Part shown: piece after piece, positions 6,790 to 15,570 of the stretch
How the letters are laid out: each line of letters opens with the position of its first letter
Position numbering within the stretch: the first letter of the stretch is position 1
Source of the DNA: Prevotella sp. UBA6429
GTDB taxonomy: Bacteria; Bacteroidota; Bacteroidia; Bacteroidales; Bacteroidaceae
Length of the DNA: 32,030 nucleotides
Assembly (NCBI GenBank): GCA_002437285.1
Contig: DJOV01000007.1
Coordinates: 1 to 32,030, forward strand
Direction: 5' to 3'
Made by a program: the position numbers and the translations under genes
Notes under the pieces: generated by a model
Database searches by the model: none
Seen by the model: only the letters and a program-made list of their open reading frames with translations
Told to the model about the DNA's origin: nothing

Positions 6790-8223
6790 TTATTTGCAGA
6801 TGTCCCTTGGCAGGTCGATGCGCAAGGGTTGCACGGCACCTTTGTACTTGCTGTCCGCATCCGCCATGGCCACCACCCAGCATGTGAACGAGCGGCGCGC
6901 GTTGTCCCATCCCGCCTCGTAGGGATAGACGCGGAAGGTGGTGTCGTCGATTTTCCTGATGGGGCCGCATATCACCTCGATGTGCAGCCTTCCCTTGCCG
7001 TGGTTGTCGGTGAGGGCCTGGTGGGAGGCGTCGGTATAGACCGGCTTCAGGTGGATGGTCACGCCGTCTGGGTCGTCGGCCTCAAAGGTCATCTGCATGC
7101 CCCCTTGGGTCTTGTTGTTGTAGGCGATGAGCTGGTGGTTGCGTTCGAAGCCCACGTATTGCACTCGCTTGCCTGCCGTCTCCTTGTAGCGCGCCTCAGT
7201 CAGCGAGGCCATCTCCTTGTCGAAGTACCAGAAGGCATCGTGCTTGTCGCCTTTGTATAGGTCGTAGGGCGCGGGTTGGGGTCGCGTGGCGTTGGCAGGC
7301 GCTGCGGGCAGCTTGCCCTTGTCGGTCCCGTCGGTGCCCGCCATGTCAGCGTGGAACCGTTCGGCGAGCCAGCCCTCCCTTGGGTCGAGGCGTCGCAGGG
7401 AGCCGTCGGCGTTAAGCCGCTGTTGCAGTGACTTCTCGATAAACTTGGCGAGATAGTCGCATGTGCGGTCGTCGGCGTCGAAATGTCCCCGGCCGGTGTC
7501 ACAGAGAAACGATATGCAACTTCCGGGATACATCATGCGGAACGCCAGCGCCGGGTTGACCCGCGCTTCCCACCATTCATACTCACCCTCCACCATCAGG
7601 CCGGGTATGCCGTCGATGTTGCGGTTCCTGCCCCATTCCACGTTGGCTGCCCCATAGCCACAGAGGTTGGTGCGCGGTGCGTCGCCGTGGAAGGAGATGA
7701 TGCAAAGCGTGCGGTCGGGGTTCCAGGCCGCAAAGTTCCATGGGAACGTGGCTTGCGCCGAATGTCCCAAAGGAATGACGGGTGTCGTGGCTATCTCGGC
7801 ATGGCCGCTCTGGTCGGCGAGGCAGGGCATCAGATCCTCGAAGATTTGCTGTGCACCCGATGCAGGGTCCCAGTTGTTGTCGAAGGCGGGCGCCACCCAT
7901 ATCAGGCCCACGCCCAGCTTCTTCATCTTGGCTTGGAAGAGGGGGTTCTTGTAGATGGCCTCCTCCGTCATGTTCTGCTGCGCGAGGACGACGGCCTTCA
8001 CGCGGTCGCATCCGTCGGGCACCCAGAGGTAGGCCACGGGCGCCTTGCCCGTCTCAGGAGAGACATAGCGGCGCAGTTCCACGGACCATTTGTACATGCC
8101 GCTTCCGCCCACGCCGACGGCGTGGGCGACCGATGCAAACAAGCCTTGCAGCGTCAAGGCCACGCCCACCATCACGCACAGGGCTTTCGCGCGTGAGGGG
8201 AAAACAAACATAGTTTTGGTCAT
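6790..8223 (-). CDS. Secreted alpha/beta-hydrolase-fold protein, substrate unknown
   Basis: A 477-residue protein with a Sec signal peptide (hydrophobic core about 15-34, likely cleavage after AHA at 35), so probably periplasmic. Residues about 60-270 look like an alpha/beta hydrolase: VVLAQQNM, the nucleophile elbow GHSAQA (Ser155), then SFHGDAP and DTGRGHFDADD, where His247 is a candidate catalytic histidine. The C-terminal 130 residues are probably a beta-rich accessory domain. It is 55 nt downstream of the GH97 gene on the same strand, suggesting co-transcription. An esterase that removes acyl groups from a glycan is a reasonable guess from context only. I cannot assign a family or substrate. 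Confidence 0.75.
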   Translation of the reverse strand: MTKTMFVFPSRAKALCVMVGVALTLQGLFASVAHAVGVGGSGMYKWSVELRRYVSPETGKAPVAYLWVPDGCDRVKAVVLAQQNMTEEAIYKNPLFQAKMKKLGVGLIWVAPAFDNNWDPASGAQQIFEDLMPCLADQSGHAEIATTPVIPLGHSAQATFPWNFAAWNPDRTLCIISFHGDAPRTNLCGYGAANVEWGRNRNIDGIPGLMVEGEYEWWEARVNPALAFRMMYPGSCISFLCDTGRGHFDADDRTCDYLAKFIEKSLQQRLNADGSLRRLDPREGWLAERFHADMAGTDGTDKGKLPAAPANATRPQPAPYDLYKGDKHDAFWYFDKEMASLTEARYKETAGKRVQYVGFERNHQLIAYNNKTQGGMQMTFEADDPDGVTIHLKPVYTDASHQALTDNHGKGRLHIEVICGPIRKIDDTTFRVYPYEAGWDNARRSFTCWVVAMADADSKYKGAVQPLRIDLPRDICK

Positions 8224-8278
8224 ATAGAGTCGTGTTGGTTTTGTGTGTCCATGGGCACTTTCCCGTAGCGGGGTGCCC

Positions 8279-10210
8279 TCACCCGACAGGCGTGAAGCTT
8301 AGGGCCGCGCCCCCCGAGGGTTGCAGGTGCAGCTTCAGCCTTTCCCCGCCCTTGACGGTCGTCTTCTCCGACGTGACCTGTGTGCGCGTCTTGAGCGAAG
8401 GATCGTCGTTGTGCGTTTCCACCCGATATTTCTTGCCTTTCTGCAGGAAGTCGGCGGTGTCAATGGTGATGTCGCGGCCTACTATCCCGTTCATCGCCCC
8501 CACGAACCACACGTCGCCCGTGCGGCGCGCCTGCACGATGTATTGGCCTATCTCGCCCAGCAGGGCCTTGCTCTCGTCCCACACCGTCGGGCAGGCCTTC
8601 CAGTAGTCGAGCTCCTTCTCGCCCCGGTAAGCCTCGGGCAGGTCATACCAGAAGAGAAACGTCAGCGGGCTATAGTAGACCACGGGCATGGCCAGCTGGT
8701 GACCTTTGGTGTTCTTCACCCGTCCGTTGAAGTAGCATGGCGTGTAGTCGGCCGGGCCGCAGAGGAAACGCGTGAAGGGCAGCGTGGCGTCGTGCTCGGC
8801 GTCGGGCATCTCCTCGTTGCCACCCACGCCCTCCTGTGTCAGCAGGTTGGGGTAGGTGCGACTCCACCCTGTGGGGCGATACTCGTCGTGTATGTCCACG
8901 AGGATGTGGTGGTCGGCGCACGCCTTCACGGCCTTGTGCAGCCATGTGGTCCACTGCTGCGAACCCACTTGCACAAAGCCGAACTTGATGCCGCTGACGC
9001 CCCATTGCTCATAGAGCGTGAGAAGCTCGTCGAGCTCCTTGCTGAGGGCGCGCTGGTTGACGTAGAGCCACACGCCGATGCCCTTGCTTCGGGCGTATCG
9101 GCACAGGCGAGGCAGGTCGAGGTCCTTGCGCTCGTCCACCTTGCGCGCCGACGAGGCCATCTTCATTTCCGGTCCGTACCATCCCGCGTCGAGCTCGATG
9201 TATTGCATGCCGCGGTCCACGCAGAAGTCCACAGCCTCCAGGACAGTCTTCATGTCCAGTCGGCACACGCGGAACGCCTTGCCCGGTCTGACCCACTCCC
9301 TGGCGTCGGCTATTTGGTTGGGCGCGTTGAGGTTGAGCACCATTTGCTTGTTGTTGATGAGGTCTGTGGCCTTCTCGCCGAGCAAGATGTAGCGCCAGGG
9401 CATGTCGTAGGCGGTGATGATGTCGGCAGGCTCATACAGTGACATCTGCAGCTCGTTGTCGGCCTTCAGCTTCAGCTTTCCTCTCACGAAGTCGACCAAG
9501 GCTGCCTCACCTATGGCGGCATATAGGCCGTTGGCCAGACGGAGTGTCAGCGGCCGCTCCGCCTCTTCTGCCCAGGCCCTCTCGCGCCTCTGGAGCTTCA
9601 CCTTGCTGGCCTGTGCCTGTGCCCACGCGTAATGCCATGCGGTGGCGCCTGGGGCGAAGGCGAAGGAGGTCAAGTCTTCGGTGATGTGCATAAACAGGCC
9701 GTTGGTGGCCTCGGGAAAGTGGTAGCGGATGGCTATGCCCTCATCGTAGGCGCGCACCACGATGTCGAGCAGATACTGCTGTCGCTTGTCGTATCCGCCG
9801 GCGTCGTCGCCGTGTCGCCCGCCTTTCATCAGGTGGATGGTCATCTCATTGTAGTGGTCGGCAATCTGCGCATACTCACCATAGACCGTTGTCCACACGC
9901 TGTCCATTGTCTTCCGCTCCACCCCCGTCACCTCCATGCCGTTGGTCCATACCCGGCTGGTGTCCACGGGGATGCCCATGGCTCGTTCCACCAGATGGTT
10001 GTCGATGTTCACCCCCAGCGCGCCATGCTCCACCACGGGCTTGCCGTCGTAGTCAAGGTGATAGGCCAGGTCGCCGCCCTTTTGCTCGAAGACAAAACGA
10101 ACCTTGCCGTCAGGCGACAGCAAGGTGACCTGGGCGTGGGCCAGGGTGCTCAGAAGGAGCATCAAGATGGGTGCCAGGATGCTCACCCTGTTTCTTATGG
10201 GATATTTCAT
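8279..10210 (-). CDS. Secreted glycoside hydrolase family 97 protein
   Basis: GH97 enzymes (SusB-type alpha-glucosidases and alpha-galactosidases) are calcium-dependent periplasmic glycosidases common in Bacteroidetes. I chose the ATG at 10210 (MKYPIRNRV), directly before a signal peptide (about 1-26, ending LAHAQ). An ATG two codons upstream is also possible. The product is 643 residues. It shows the N-terminal beta-sandwich opening (VTLLSPDGKVRFVFEQKGG), the TIM barrel (QYIELDAGWYG, about 336-346), and the GH97 block HDEYRPTGWSRTYPNLLTQE (441-460). The barrel strand reads GIKFGFVQVGSQ, where retaining members carry an aspartate nucleophile, so activity may differ from characterised members. 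It is probably first of a two-gene unit with the downstream hydrolase. No clear promoter was found upstream. Confidence 0.87.
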   Translation of the reverse strand: MKYPIRNRVSILAPILMLLLSTLAHAQVTLLSPDGKVRFVFEQKGGDLAYHLDYDGKPVVEHGALGVNIDNHLVERAMGIPVDTSRVWTNGMEVTGVERKTMDSVWTTVYGEYAQIADHYNEMTIHLMKGGRHGDDAGGYDKRQQYLLDIVVRAYDEGIAIRYHFPEATNGLFMHITEDLTSFAFAPGATAWHYAWAQAQASKVKLQRRERAWAEEAERPLTLRLANGLYAAIGEAALVDFVRGKLKLKADNELQMSLYEPADIITAYDMPWRYILLGEKATDLINNKQMVLNLNAPNQIADAREWVRPGKAFRVCRLDMKTVLEAVDFCVDRGMQYIELDAGWYGPEMKMASSARKVDERKDLDLPRLCRYARSKGIGVWLYVNQRALSKELDELLTLYEQWGVSGIKFGFVQVGSQQWTTWLHKAVKACADHHILVDIHDEYRPTGWSRTYPNLLTQEGVGGNEEMPDAEHDATLPFTRFLCGPADYTPCYFNGRVKNTKGHQLAMPVVYYSPLTFLFWYDLPEAYRGEKELDYWKACPTVWDESKALLGEIGQYIVQARRTGDVWFVGAMNGIVGRDITIDTADFLQKGKKYRVETHNDDPSLKTRTQVTSEKTTVKGGERLKLHLQPSGGAALSFTPVG

Positions 10211-10216
10211 GGTCAT

Positions 10217-10739
10217 GAGAACTCTGTTTTTTATAAAATACGTGTGAGGACGCATTTCCACGCAAAACGGCCTTCTGTTGGGCGCGCGTCCTGGCCAGTC
10301 CCCTCCTCGGCATCGCTCTCGCATGACGCATCAAAACAAATGATAAACCCTATGCGAAAACGTGCATGTCCTATGTTGTCAACTGCCATATTCCATCATC
10401 CATTTGCAATCAGATGATGACGGTTTTGCTTTAACAGGGTGAAACAGCTTGTTCCTCAGCTCTGAATTGAGCGTTTCTTCTTTTGTGAAGGCTGGTCGCC
10501 ACCGCATGGTGCCGTTGTTCACGCCTGGGCCTTGGATGTAATATTTGTCGCGATAGCCATTTGGGGTGAATGGGCCGGTGCCACCTATGTCGCCTATCTT
10601 CAAGTCGTGGTGGTGCAAGCAAGTGGGTACCATCACTTCCGAGTGGGCGGCAGTTCCTTTCGGAGTCTCCGGTAACGTGCCACGACATCGTCGTTGACAA
10701 CGTGTGACACGAACAAAACCGCGCTTTTCATCTTGTCGC
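10217..10739. other. Gene-poor stretch with possible decayed coding sequence
   Basis: No convincing intact gene is seen between the GH97 start and the exporter ATPase fragment. A 138-codon minus-strand frame (10795-10379) is open, but its first part overlaps the ATPase frame out of phase. Its later part (about 10660-10400) has a protein-like composition, with blocks such as IGDIGGTGPFTPNGYRDKYY and FTKEETLNSELRNKLF, and could be the remnant of another gene. I do not recognise it. Base composition here is lower in GC than in the flanking genes. Confidence 0.35.
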
Positions 10740-11525
10740 TCACCTTTTGCTCCATTTCCTAAATACCAGTTTGATAAGTCGCGTCTCACCATCATACATG
10801 TACGCGGTGACGATGCGGCGAGATTCCAGGTACCTGTACGCTGCCAGGCTGTCCTTGGGGCGCCGCTCCACCAGTTGCTGGTGGTTGCCCTGCTTCACCA
10901 CCTTGCCGTGGCGGAGCACGATGATGTTGTCAGCGTTCTTCACGGTGGACAGGCGGTGAGCGATGACAAGCATGGTGCGGCCTTTGCGCAGGGTGCCGAG
11001 GTTCTCAGTAATCTTCCGTTCAGTCTCCGCGTCGAGCGAACTGGTGGCCTCGTCCAGCATGATGTAGGCGGGGTGCTTGAAGATGGCTCTTGCGATCATG
11101 ATGCGTTGCTTCTCCCCTCCGCTGACTCCCATTCCGTCGCTGCCGAGTTTGGTCTGCAGGCCCAAAGGATGCTCTTCCACGAAATGGCGCAGGCAAGCGG
11201 CATCCAATGCCTCGTTGATTCTTTGTTCGTCAGGCTCGTGCCCCAGCACGATGTTGCCCTTCAGTGTGTCGGAGAAGATGTAGTTTTCTTGCATCACCAC
11301 GCCAGATGCCGCCCTCACGGAGCTTGCGCTGATGTCTTTCAGGTCCTGTCCACCGATGGTGATGTGTCCCGCCGTGGGCTTGTAGAATTTCAACAGCAGC
11401 TTCATCAGGGTCGTCTTGCCACTGCCACTCTCGCCGACGATGGCCGTCGTCTTTCCTGCGGGAGTGGTGAGGCTTTTCTTGTTTTTGATATTCGCAAAGA
11501 CATACATTTTTATTGATAGTCCCAA
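10740..11525 (-). pseudogene. Orphan ATP-binding domain of a peptidase-containing (bacteriocin-type) ABC exporter, N-terminally truncated
   Basis: A 261-codon frame that is almost entirely one ABC nucleotide-binding domain. Walker A GESGSGKTT, Q-loop VVMQENYIFSD, signature VSGGEKQRIMIARAI, Walker B YIMLDEATSSLD and the H-loop VIAHRLSTV are all intact. The wording resembles the C-terminal domain of C39-peptidase exporters that cleave and export double-glycine peptides. Such proteins are about 700 residues or more, with a C39 domain and six membrane helices first. Here the frame begins only some 20 codons before Walker A, the strand A region is aberrant (NIKNKKSLTTPAGK), and the C-terminal tail diverges after LVERR. 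No membrane domain lies upstream: 11526 onward is the promoter of the opposite gene. It is therefore most likely a truncated remnant. A free-standing ATPase is the alternative. A C39 fragment in the same orientation lies at 31591-31875. Confidence 0.7.
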
Positions 11526-11555
11526 GTGAAAGTTTGTTTTTTAGGAAAAAAAATA

Positions 11556-11587
11556 GTTTCCCAACTGAATAGTTTTTCCTACCTTTG
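11556..11587 (+). promoter_or_regulatory. Promoter of the THUMP-like methyltransferase gene
   Basis: A -7 box TACCTTTG (11580-11587) and a near-consensus -33 box TTTC (11556-11559) are spaced 20 bp apart. The predicted start leaves a leader of about 45 nt before the ATG at 11638. Confidence 0.65.
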
Positions 11588-11637
11588 CAACAGGAAAGGC
11601 TGTGGGCAGCCCATGCGACAAGAAGACGCAAACAAAC

Positions 11638-12858
11638 ATGAAGAACGAAGCAACCCTCGAATTTGTCCGCTTACACCGTGAGGACGACGTGCGCCGTCTG
11701 GCCTTCGCGGTCGACAAGCATCCCGATGTGGATATGCCCTGGGCGTTGGACCAAATCATGGGCTGGCAGACCGCTCGCCGCAAGTTGCCCTCATGGGCGG
11801 CATGTGAGGGCGTGGTCTATCCGCCCCACCTCAACATGGAACAGTGCTCCAGCGAGGCCACGGCGCGCTACAAGGCCGATTTGGCAGCCCGCCTGGTTGG
11901 CGTCCGCCCCGGCGGAAACAGCCGCCTGGTGGATCTCACAGGCGGCTTTGGTGTTGATTTTTCGCTGATGGCGAGAAACTTCACGGAGGCCACCTATGTG
12001 GAGCGCAACGAGGCGTTGTGCCCTATCGCCCGCCACAACTTCACGCTGTTGGGCCTTTCCCATGCAGAGGTGGTGTGTGGCGATGGAACGCAGTATCTGC
12101 AATCCATGCCTGTGGCGGACAACAGGTTGTCCCCTTCCACTTCCACACTCATCTATCTCGACCCCGCTCGTCGTGACAACCACGGTCGCAAGGTCTTCGG
12201 CATGGAAGAATGCACGCCCGATGTGGTGAGCCTTGCCGACGCCTTGTTGCAGCGGGCCGATGTGGTGCTGGTGAAGCTCTCGCCCATGCTCGACTGGCAT
12301 GAGGCCGTGCGCAAGCTGCGGCACGTGGTGGAGGTGCACATCGTCTCGGTGGCCAACGAGTGCAAGGAACTGCTGCTGGTGCTGTCACTCGAGGAGCGTC
12401 CGTTGCGTGTGTTTTGCGCCAACGATGAGCAGCGGTTCTGCTATCTCGTGTCAGACGCACCGCATGCAGACATGCCCTGTTCCTCACCGTCTGCATCCTA
12501 TCTGCTCGTGCCCAACAGCAGCGTGATGAAGGCTGGCTGTTTCCGGGAGCTTGAAGCAACCTTTGGCGTGCCGCAGATAAGCGCCGATGCCCATCTCTTC
12601 CTGTCTGAGAATCCTCTCCCGGAGTTTCCCGGCCGCCAGTTTCACATTCTTCAAGTTACCTCGATGAATAAGCGCGAATTGCGAGCGGCGTTTCAAGGCG
12701 TCAGCCAGGCCAATATCGCCGTGCGGCACTTCCCCCTCACCGCCGATGCCCTGCGCCACAGGTTGAAGCTCAAGGATGGTGGCAACCTGTATGTGTTTGC
12801 CACCACTGTGGGCAAGGAGCACCGCCTGTTCCTCACCGAGAAGTGTGATGCTTGCTGA
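11638..12858 (+). CDS. Class I SAM-dependent methyltransferase with C-terminal THUMP-like domain
   Basis: Start set at the ATG at 11638 (MKNEATLEFV), giving 406 residues. An earlier in-frame ATG at 11602 lies only about 15 nt beyond the -7 box. The middle holds a Rossmann methyltransferase core. Motif I is RLVDLTGGFGVD (about 96-107), followed by an acidic residue after the next strand (YVERNEAL), CGDGTQYL, and a post-core LIYLDPARRDNHGRKVF, where DPAR sits at the usual catalytic-motif position. The last 80 residues (FHILQVTSMNKRELRAAF to the end) match the THUMP-like module found on predicted RNA methylases in Bacteroidetes. The probable role is RNA methylation in the cytosol, with target unknown. 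It is a single gene with its own promoter, divergent from the ABC remnant. Confidence 0.85.
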   Translation: MKNEATLEFVRLHREDDVRRLAFAVDKHPDVDMPWALDQIMGWQTARRKLPSWAACEGVVYPPHLNMEQCSSEATARYKADLAARLVGVRPGGNSRLVDLTGGFGVDFSLMARNFTEATYVERNEALCPIARHNFTLLGLSHAEVVCGDGTQYLQSMPVADNRLSPSTSTLIYLDPARRDNHGRKVFGMEECTPDVVSLADALLQRADVVLVKLSPMLDWHEAVRKLRHVVEVHIVSVANECKELLLVLSLEERPLRVFCANDEQRFCYLVSDAPHADMPCSSPSASYLLVPNSSVMKAGCFRELEATFGVPQISADAHLFLSENPLPEFPGRQFHILQVTSMNKRELRAAFQGVSQANIAVRHFPLTADALRHRLKLKDGGNLYVFATTVGKEHRLFLTEKCDAC

Positions 12859-12891
12859 CGATTTTCCACCCTTCGCTCATCCTTGCTAATG

Positions 12892-12926
12892 AAAAAAGCC
12901 GCCCCGTATGGTTTACGGAGCGGCTT
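12892..12926 (-). terminator. Intrinsic terminator of the GH2 gene
   Basis: A 13-bp stem with one mismatch (12896-12908 with 12914-12926, core AAGCCG/CGGCTT) is followed on the minus strand by a T run (plus-strand A at 12892-12897). The GH2 gene ends about 110 nt upstream of it. The plus-strand side has no T run but would still form a hairpin after the methyltransferase gene. Confidence 0.75.
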
Positions 12927-13036
12927 ACGGGTTATTGTGTAAGTTCACGTATCATGGTATAAACTTATATACTATATTGCAAACTTATGTGTTATCGTGT
13001 AAGATAAGTCATGGTAGCTCATGTTGGCCATGCGCT

Positions 13037-15415
13037 TCACTCGATGGGCAAGCTCAGCTTGTCGCCCTTCAGTCCCTTGGCAGTCACCTTGAGCGTCACC
13101 TTTCCTTTCTTTCCCTTGCTGTGCACCACGGCCAGCGCATGTCCGTGCCACGCCCTGTGGTTGTCATCGTAGTAAGGCTCCGGGTCTTTGATGTCCGCGT
13201 TGCCCGCCGCCAGCAGTTCGCCGCCCGTCACCTCGAAGGTCAGTCGGTCGGAGGCTGTGGGGCAGACGTTGCCTGCCGCATCCTCAATCCATGCGTCGAC
13301 AAACGCCAGGCCGTTGCCTGCCATTGCCTTGCGGTCCGCCTTCAGCACGATGCGCGCCGGTTTGCCCGCCGTCTGGATGACCCGCTCGTGGCCACCCGCC
13401 ACAGCCTTCAGCACGCCGGGCTGGTAAGGCAGGCGGAACACCGCCTTATACTCCTTTTCGCGACTGACCTCAGTTGTGCCAACCGGCTTGCCGTTGAGGT
13501 AGAGCGTCACTTTCGGCTCACGGGTGTAGACCACCACATCGATGTCTTTCCCTTCCCATCCGGGCCAGTTCCAGCTCTCCACCGTCGGCCATGTCGCCCA
13601 CAGTCCGGTGCGCACCTTGCCCACGTAGCCGTCAGGCTCGCGCACGGCCATATAGAGTTGTTCGGACTGGCCATCGTTCCATAGCATGGAGCGATAGTGC
13701 CCCACCGGCTTGATGTGGCCCGTCAGGTCGATGTCGCCGCAGTAGGCCCCGTGCCAGGGCCACAGGGGCCGTTGGTAGTGCTCGCCCGCCGGGTCGCCGT
13801 CGTGCCAGTAGCGGCCGATGCCACTCTCGCCGATGTAGTCGAGACTCGTCCACACGAAGTCACCCACGATGTAGGGATGCTCCATGCACCGCTTCCAGTT
13901 GGCGAAGGCATCCTTGGGATACGATTCCGTCTGCCACATCACCCTGCTGGGTACACGCTGGTGGTCGCTTTCCGCCTTGTGGATCATGTAGTTGTAGCCC
14001 ACGATGTCCTGCGCCGAGGCCAGCGGGTCGTAGATCTCCCAGTCGCTGTCCCAAGCCGCCAGGGCCGACGTGACGGGGCGCGTGTCGTCCCACCGCTTCA
14101 CCTGCTCGCGCAGTTGGTAGGCCGTGGCCACCGCCTCCCTCGACTTACGCTCGATGATCTCGTTGCCCACGCTCCAGCAGATGACGCTGGGGTGGTTGCG
14201 GTCGCGGCGCACCATCGCCTCGATGTCCTTCTTAAACCATTGGTCGAAGAGCGTCGAGTAGTCGTAGGTGTTCTTGGCGCTGCGCCATCCGTCGAAGGCC
14301 TCGTCGATGACAAGCAAGCCCAGCGAGTCACAAGCGTCGAGAAACGCCTCCGACGGCGGGTTGTGGCTGGTCCGCGCCGCATTGTATCCCGCTTGCTTCA
14401 TCAGTTGCACCTTGCGTATCTCCGCATCCTTCCAGGCCGCCGCACCGAGGATGCCGTTGTCGTGGTGCAGGCATCCGCCGTTGAGCTTGATGGCCTGGCC
14501 GTTGAGTGTCAGCCCGTGTGTGGCGTCGTAGCGAATGGTGCGTATGCCAAACCAACGCTCCTCATGGTCAATGACCTTGCCGCCAGCGTCTTGCAGCTCC
14601 ACGGTGGCCTTGTACCTGTTGGGATGCTCAGGGCTCCACAGTCGCGGGTTGTCCACGTGGAACACCTGTTCGAGCACCTGTTGCCCCTTACTGTCGAGAT
14701 GAACATCACGGCTTGCGGCCACTCCGTTGCCGATGCGCACCACGAGTCTGGCGTCAGCCTCGTGGCCCGACTGGTTATAAAGAGCCGTCTTCACGCGCAC
14801 CTCACGGTCCGAGGGCGTGGTGATCTGCACGCCCCAGCGGTCGATGCCCATGTCGCTCTTTTGGACGAGCCACACGTTGCGGTAGATGCCCGACCCCGAG
14901 TACCAACGGCAGTTCTTCTGCTTGGAGTTGTCCACGCGTACCAGGATGGTGTTGCTGCCAGTGTGCAGTGCCCGAGAGATGTCGCAGAAGAAACTCGTGT
15001 AACCATAGGGATGGCCCCCCACCCGTTGCCCGTTGACGTAGACGTCCGAGTTCATGTAGACCCCCTCAAAGTAGAGGTCCACCCGGCTTCCCGGTTGCAG
15101 GCAACCGTCTTTGGCGGCCACTTCAAGTGTTTTCCGGTACCAGCCCGTACCTGTGGGCAGGTAGCCTCCGTCGTTGCCCGATGCGTTCTTCTCGCTGAAC
15201 GGCATGTTGATGCTCCAGTCGTGGGGCAGGTTTACAGCCTTCCAGCCGTCTTGTGAAGCCACGGTTTGCATGTCGCCATCACCATAGCGGAAAGTCCATC
15301 CGTCGTTGAACAGTTGCTTCTGCGCCCAGGTAGTGAGGGCCATAGCCAAGGTTAATGCCATAGTCAGGCCTCTCCTCGCACATGTTGCTTGAAGTGTTAG
15401 TCGTCCGTTTTTCAT
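13037..15415 (-). CDS. Secreted glycoside hydrolase family 2 protein (beta-galactosidase-like)
   Basis: GH2 enzymes hydrolyse terminal beta-linked sugars with retention. The 792-residue product starts with a signal peptide (about 1-31, ending TTWAQ). The sugar-binding jelly-roll follows (about 35-185, with LPHDWS and WYRK), then an immunoglobulin-like domain (about 190-295) and the TIM barrel from about 300. In the barrel, WSVGNEI holds the predicted acid/base Glu419 and VMWQTESYP the predicted nucleophile Glu497. RTSHNPPS is another family block. The C-terminal 200 residues are extra beta domains (GKPVGTTEVSREKEY onwards). Beta-galactosidase is the usual annotation, but GH2 subfamily specificity cannot be fixed from sequence alone. 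It has its own promoter (15462-15469) and a terminator at 12892-12926. Confidence 0.9.
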   Translation of the reverse strand: MKNGRLTLQATCARRGLTMALTLAMALTTWAQKQLFNDGWTFRYGDGDMQTVASQDGWKAVNLPHDWSINMPFSEKNASGNDGGYLPTGTGWYRKTLEVAAKDGCLQPGSRVDLYFEGVYMNSDVYVNGQRVGGHPYGYTSFFCDISRALHTGSNTILVRVDNSKQKNCRWYSGSGIYRNVWLVQKSDMGIDRWGVQITTPSDREVRVKTALYNQSGHEADARLVVRIGNGVAASRDVHLDSKGQQVLEQVFHVDNPRLWSPEHPNRYKATVELQDAGGKVIDHEERWFGIRTIRYDATHGLTLNGQAIKLNGGCLHHDNGILGAAAWKDAEIRKVQLMKQAGYNAARTSHNPPSEAFLDACDSLGLLVIDEAFDGWRSAKNTYDYSTLFDQWFKKDIEAMVRRDRNHPSVICWSVGNEIIERKSREAVATAYQLREQVKRWDDTRPVTSALAAWDSDWEIYDPLASAQDIVGYNYMIHKAESDHQRVPSRVMWQTESYPKDAFANWKRCMEHPYIVGDFVWTSLDYIGESGIGRYWHDGDPAGEHYQRPLWPWHGAYCGDIDLTGHIKPVGHYRSMLWNDGQSEQLYMAVREPDGYVGKVRTGLWATWPTVESWNWPGWEGKDIDVVVYTREPKVTLYLNGKPVGTTEVSREKEYKAVFRLPYQPGVLKAVAGGHERVIQTAGKPARIVLKADRKAMAGNGLAFVDAWIEDAAGNVCPTASDRLTFEVTGGELLAAGNADIKDPEPYYDDNHRAWHGHALAVVHSKGKKGKVTLKVTAKGLKGDKLSLPIE

Positions 15416-15461
15416 TCTTCGTTGTCGGTTTGTTGTGTTTTGGGTTTTCTTGATTGCTTTG

Positions 15462-15469
15462 CAAAAATA
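15462..15469 (-). promoter_or_regulatory. GH2 gene promoter (-7 box)
   Basis: The minus strand reads TATTTTTG, an exact TAnnTTTG box, 46 nt upstream of the GH2 ATG. It faces away from the promoter of the plus-strand gene. The two -7 boxes are only about 53 bp apart, so the two promoters may share regulatory DNA. Confidence 0.65.
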
Positions 15470-15498
15470 TGAAAAAGAAACGAAAAAAAGCCATTTGA

Positions 15499-15530
15499 TT
15501 TGGCCTTTCAGCTAAAAAGTTATATTTTTG
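15499..15530 (+). promoter_or_regulatory. Promoter of the GNAT-like gene
   Basis: A -33 box TTTG (15499-15502) and a -7 box TATTTTTG (15523-15530) are spaced 20 bp apart, a full Bacteroidetes consensus. The ATG at 15532 lies inside the initiation region, so it cannot be on the transcript. This supports the start at 15571. Confidence 0.8.
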
Positions 15531-15570
15531 CATGCTTAAAGGCTTTCAACATCAAGAATTTATAAGATTC

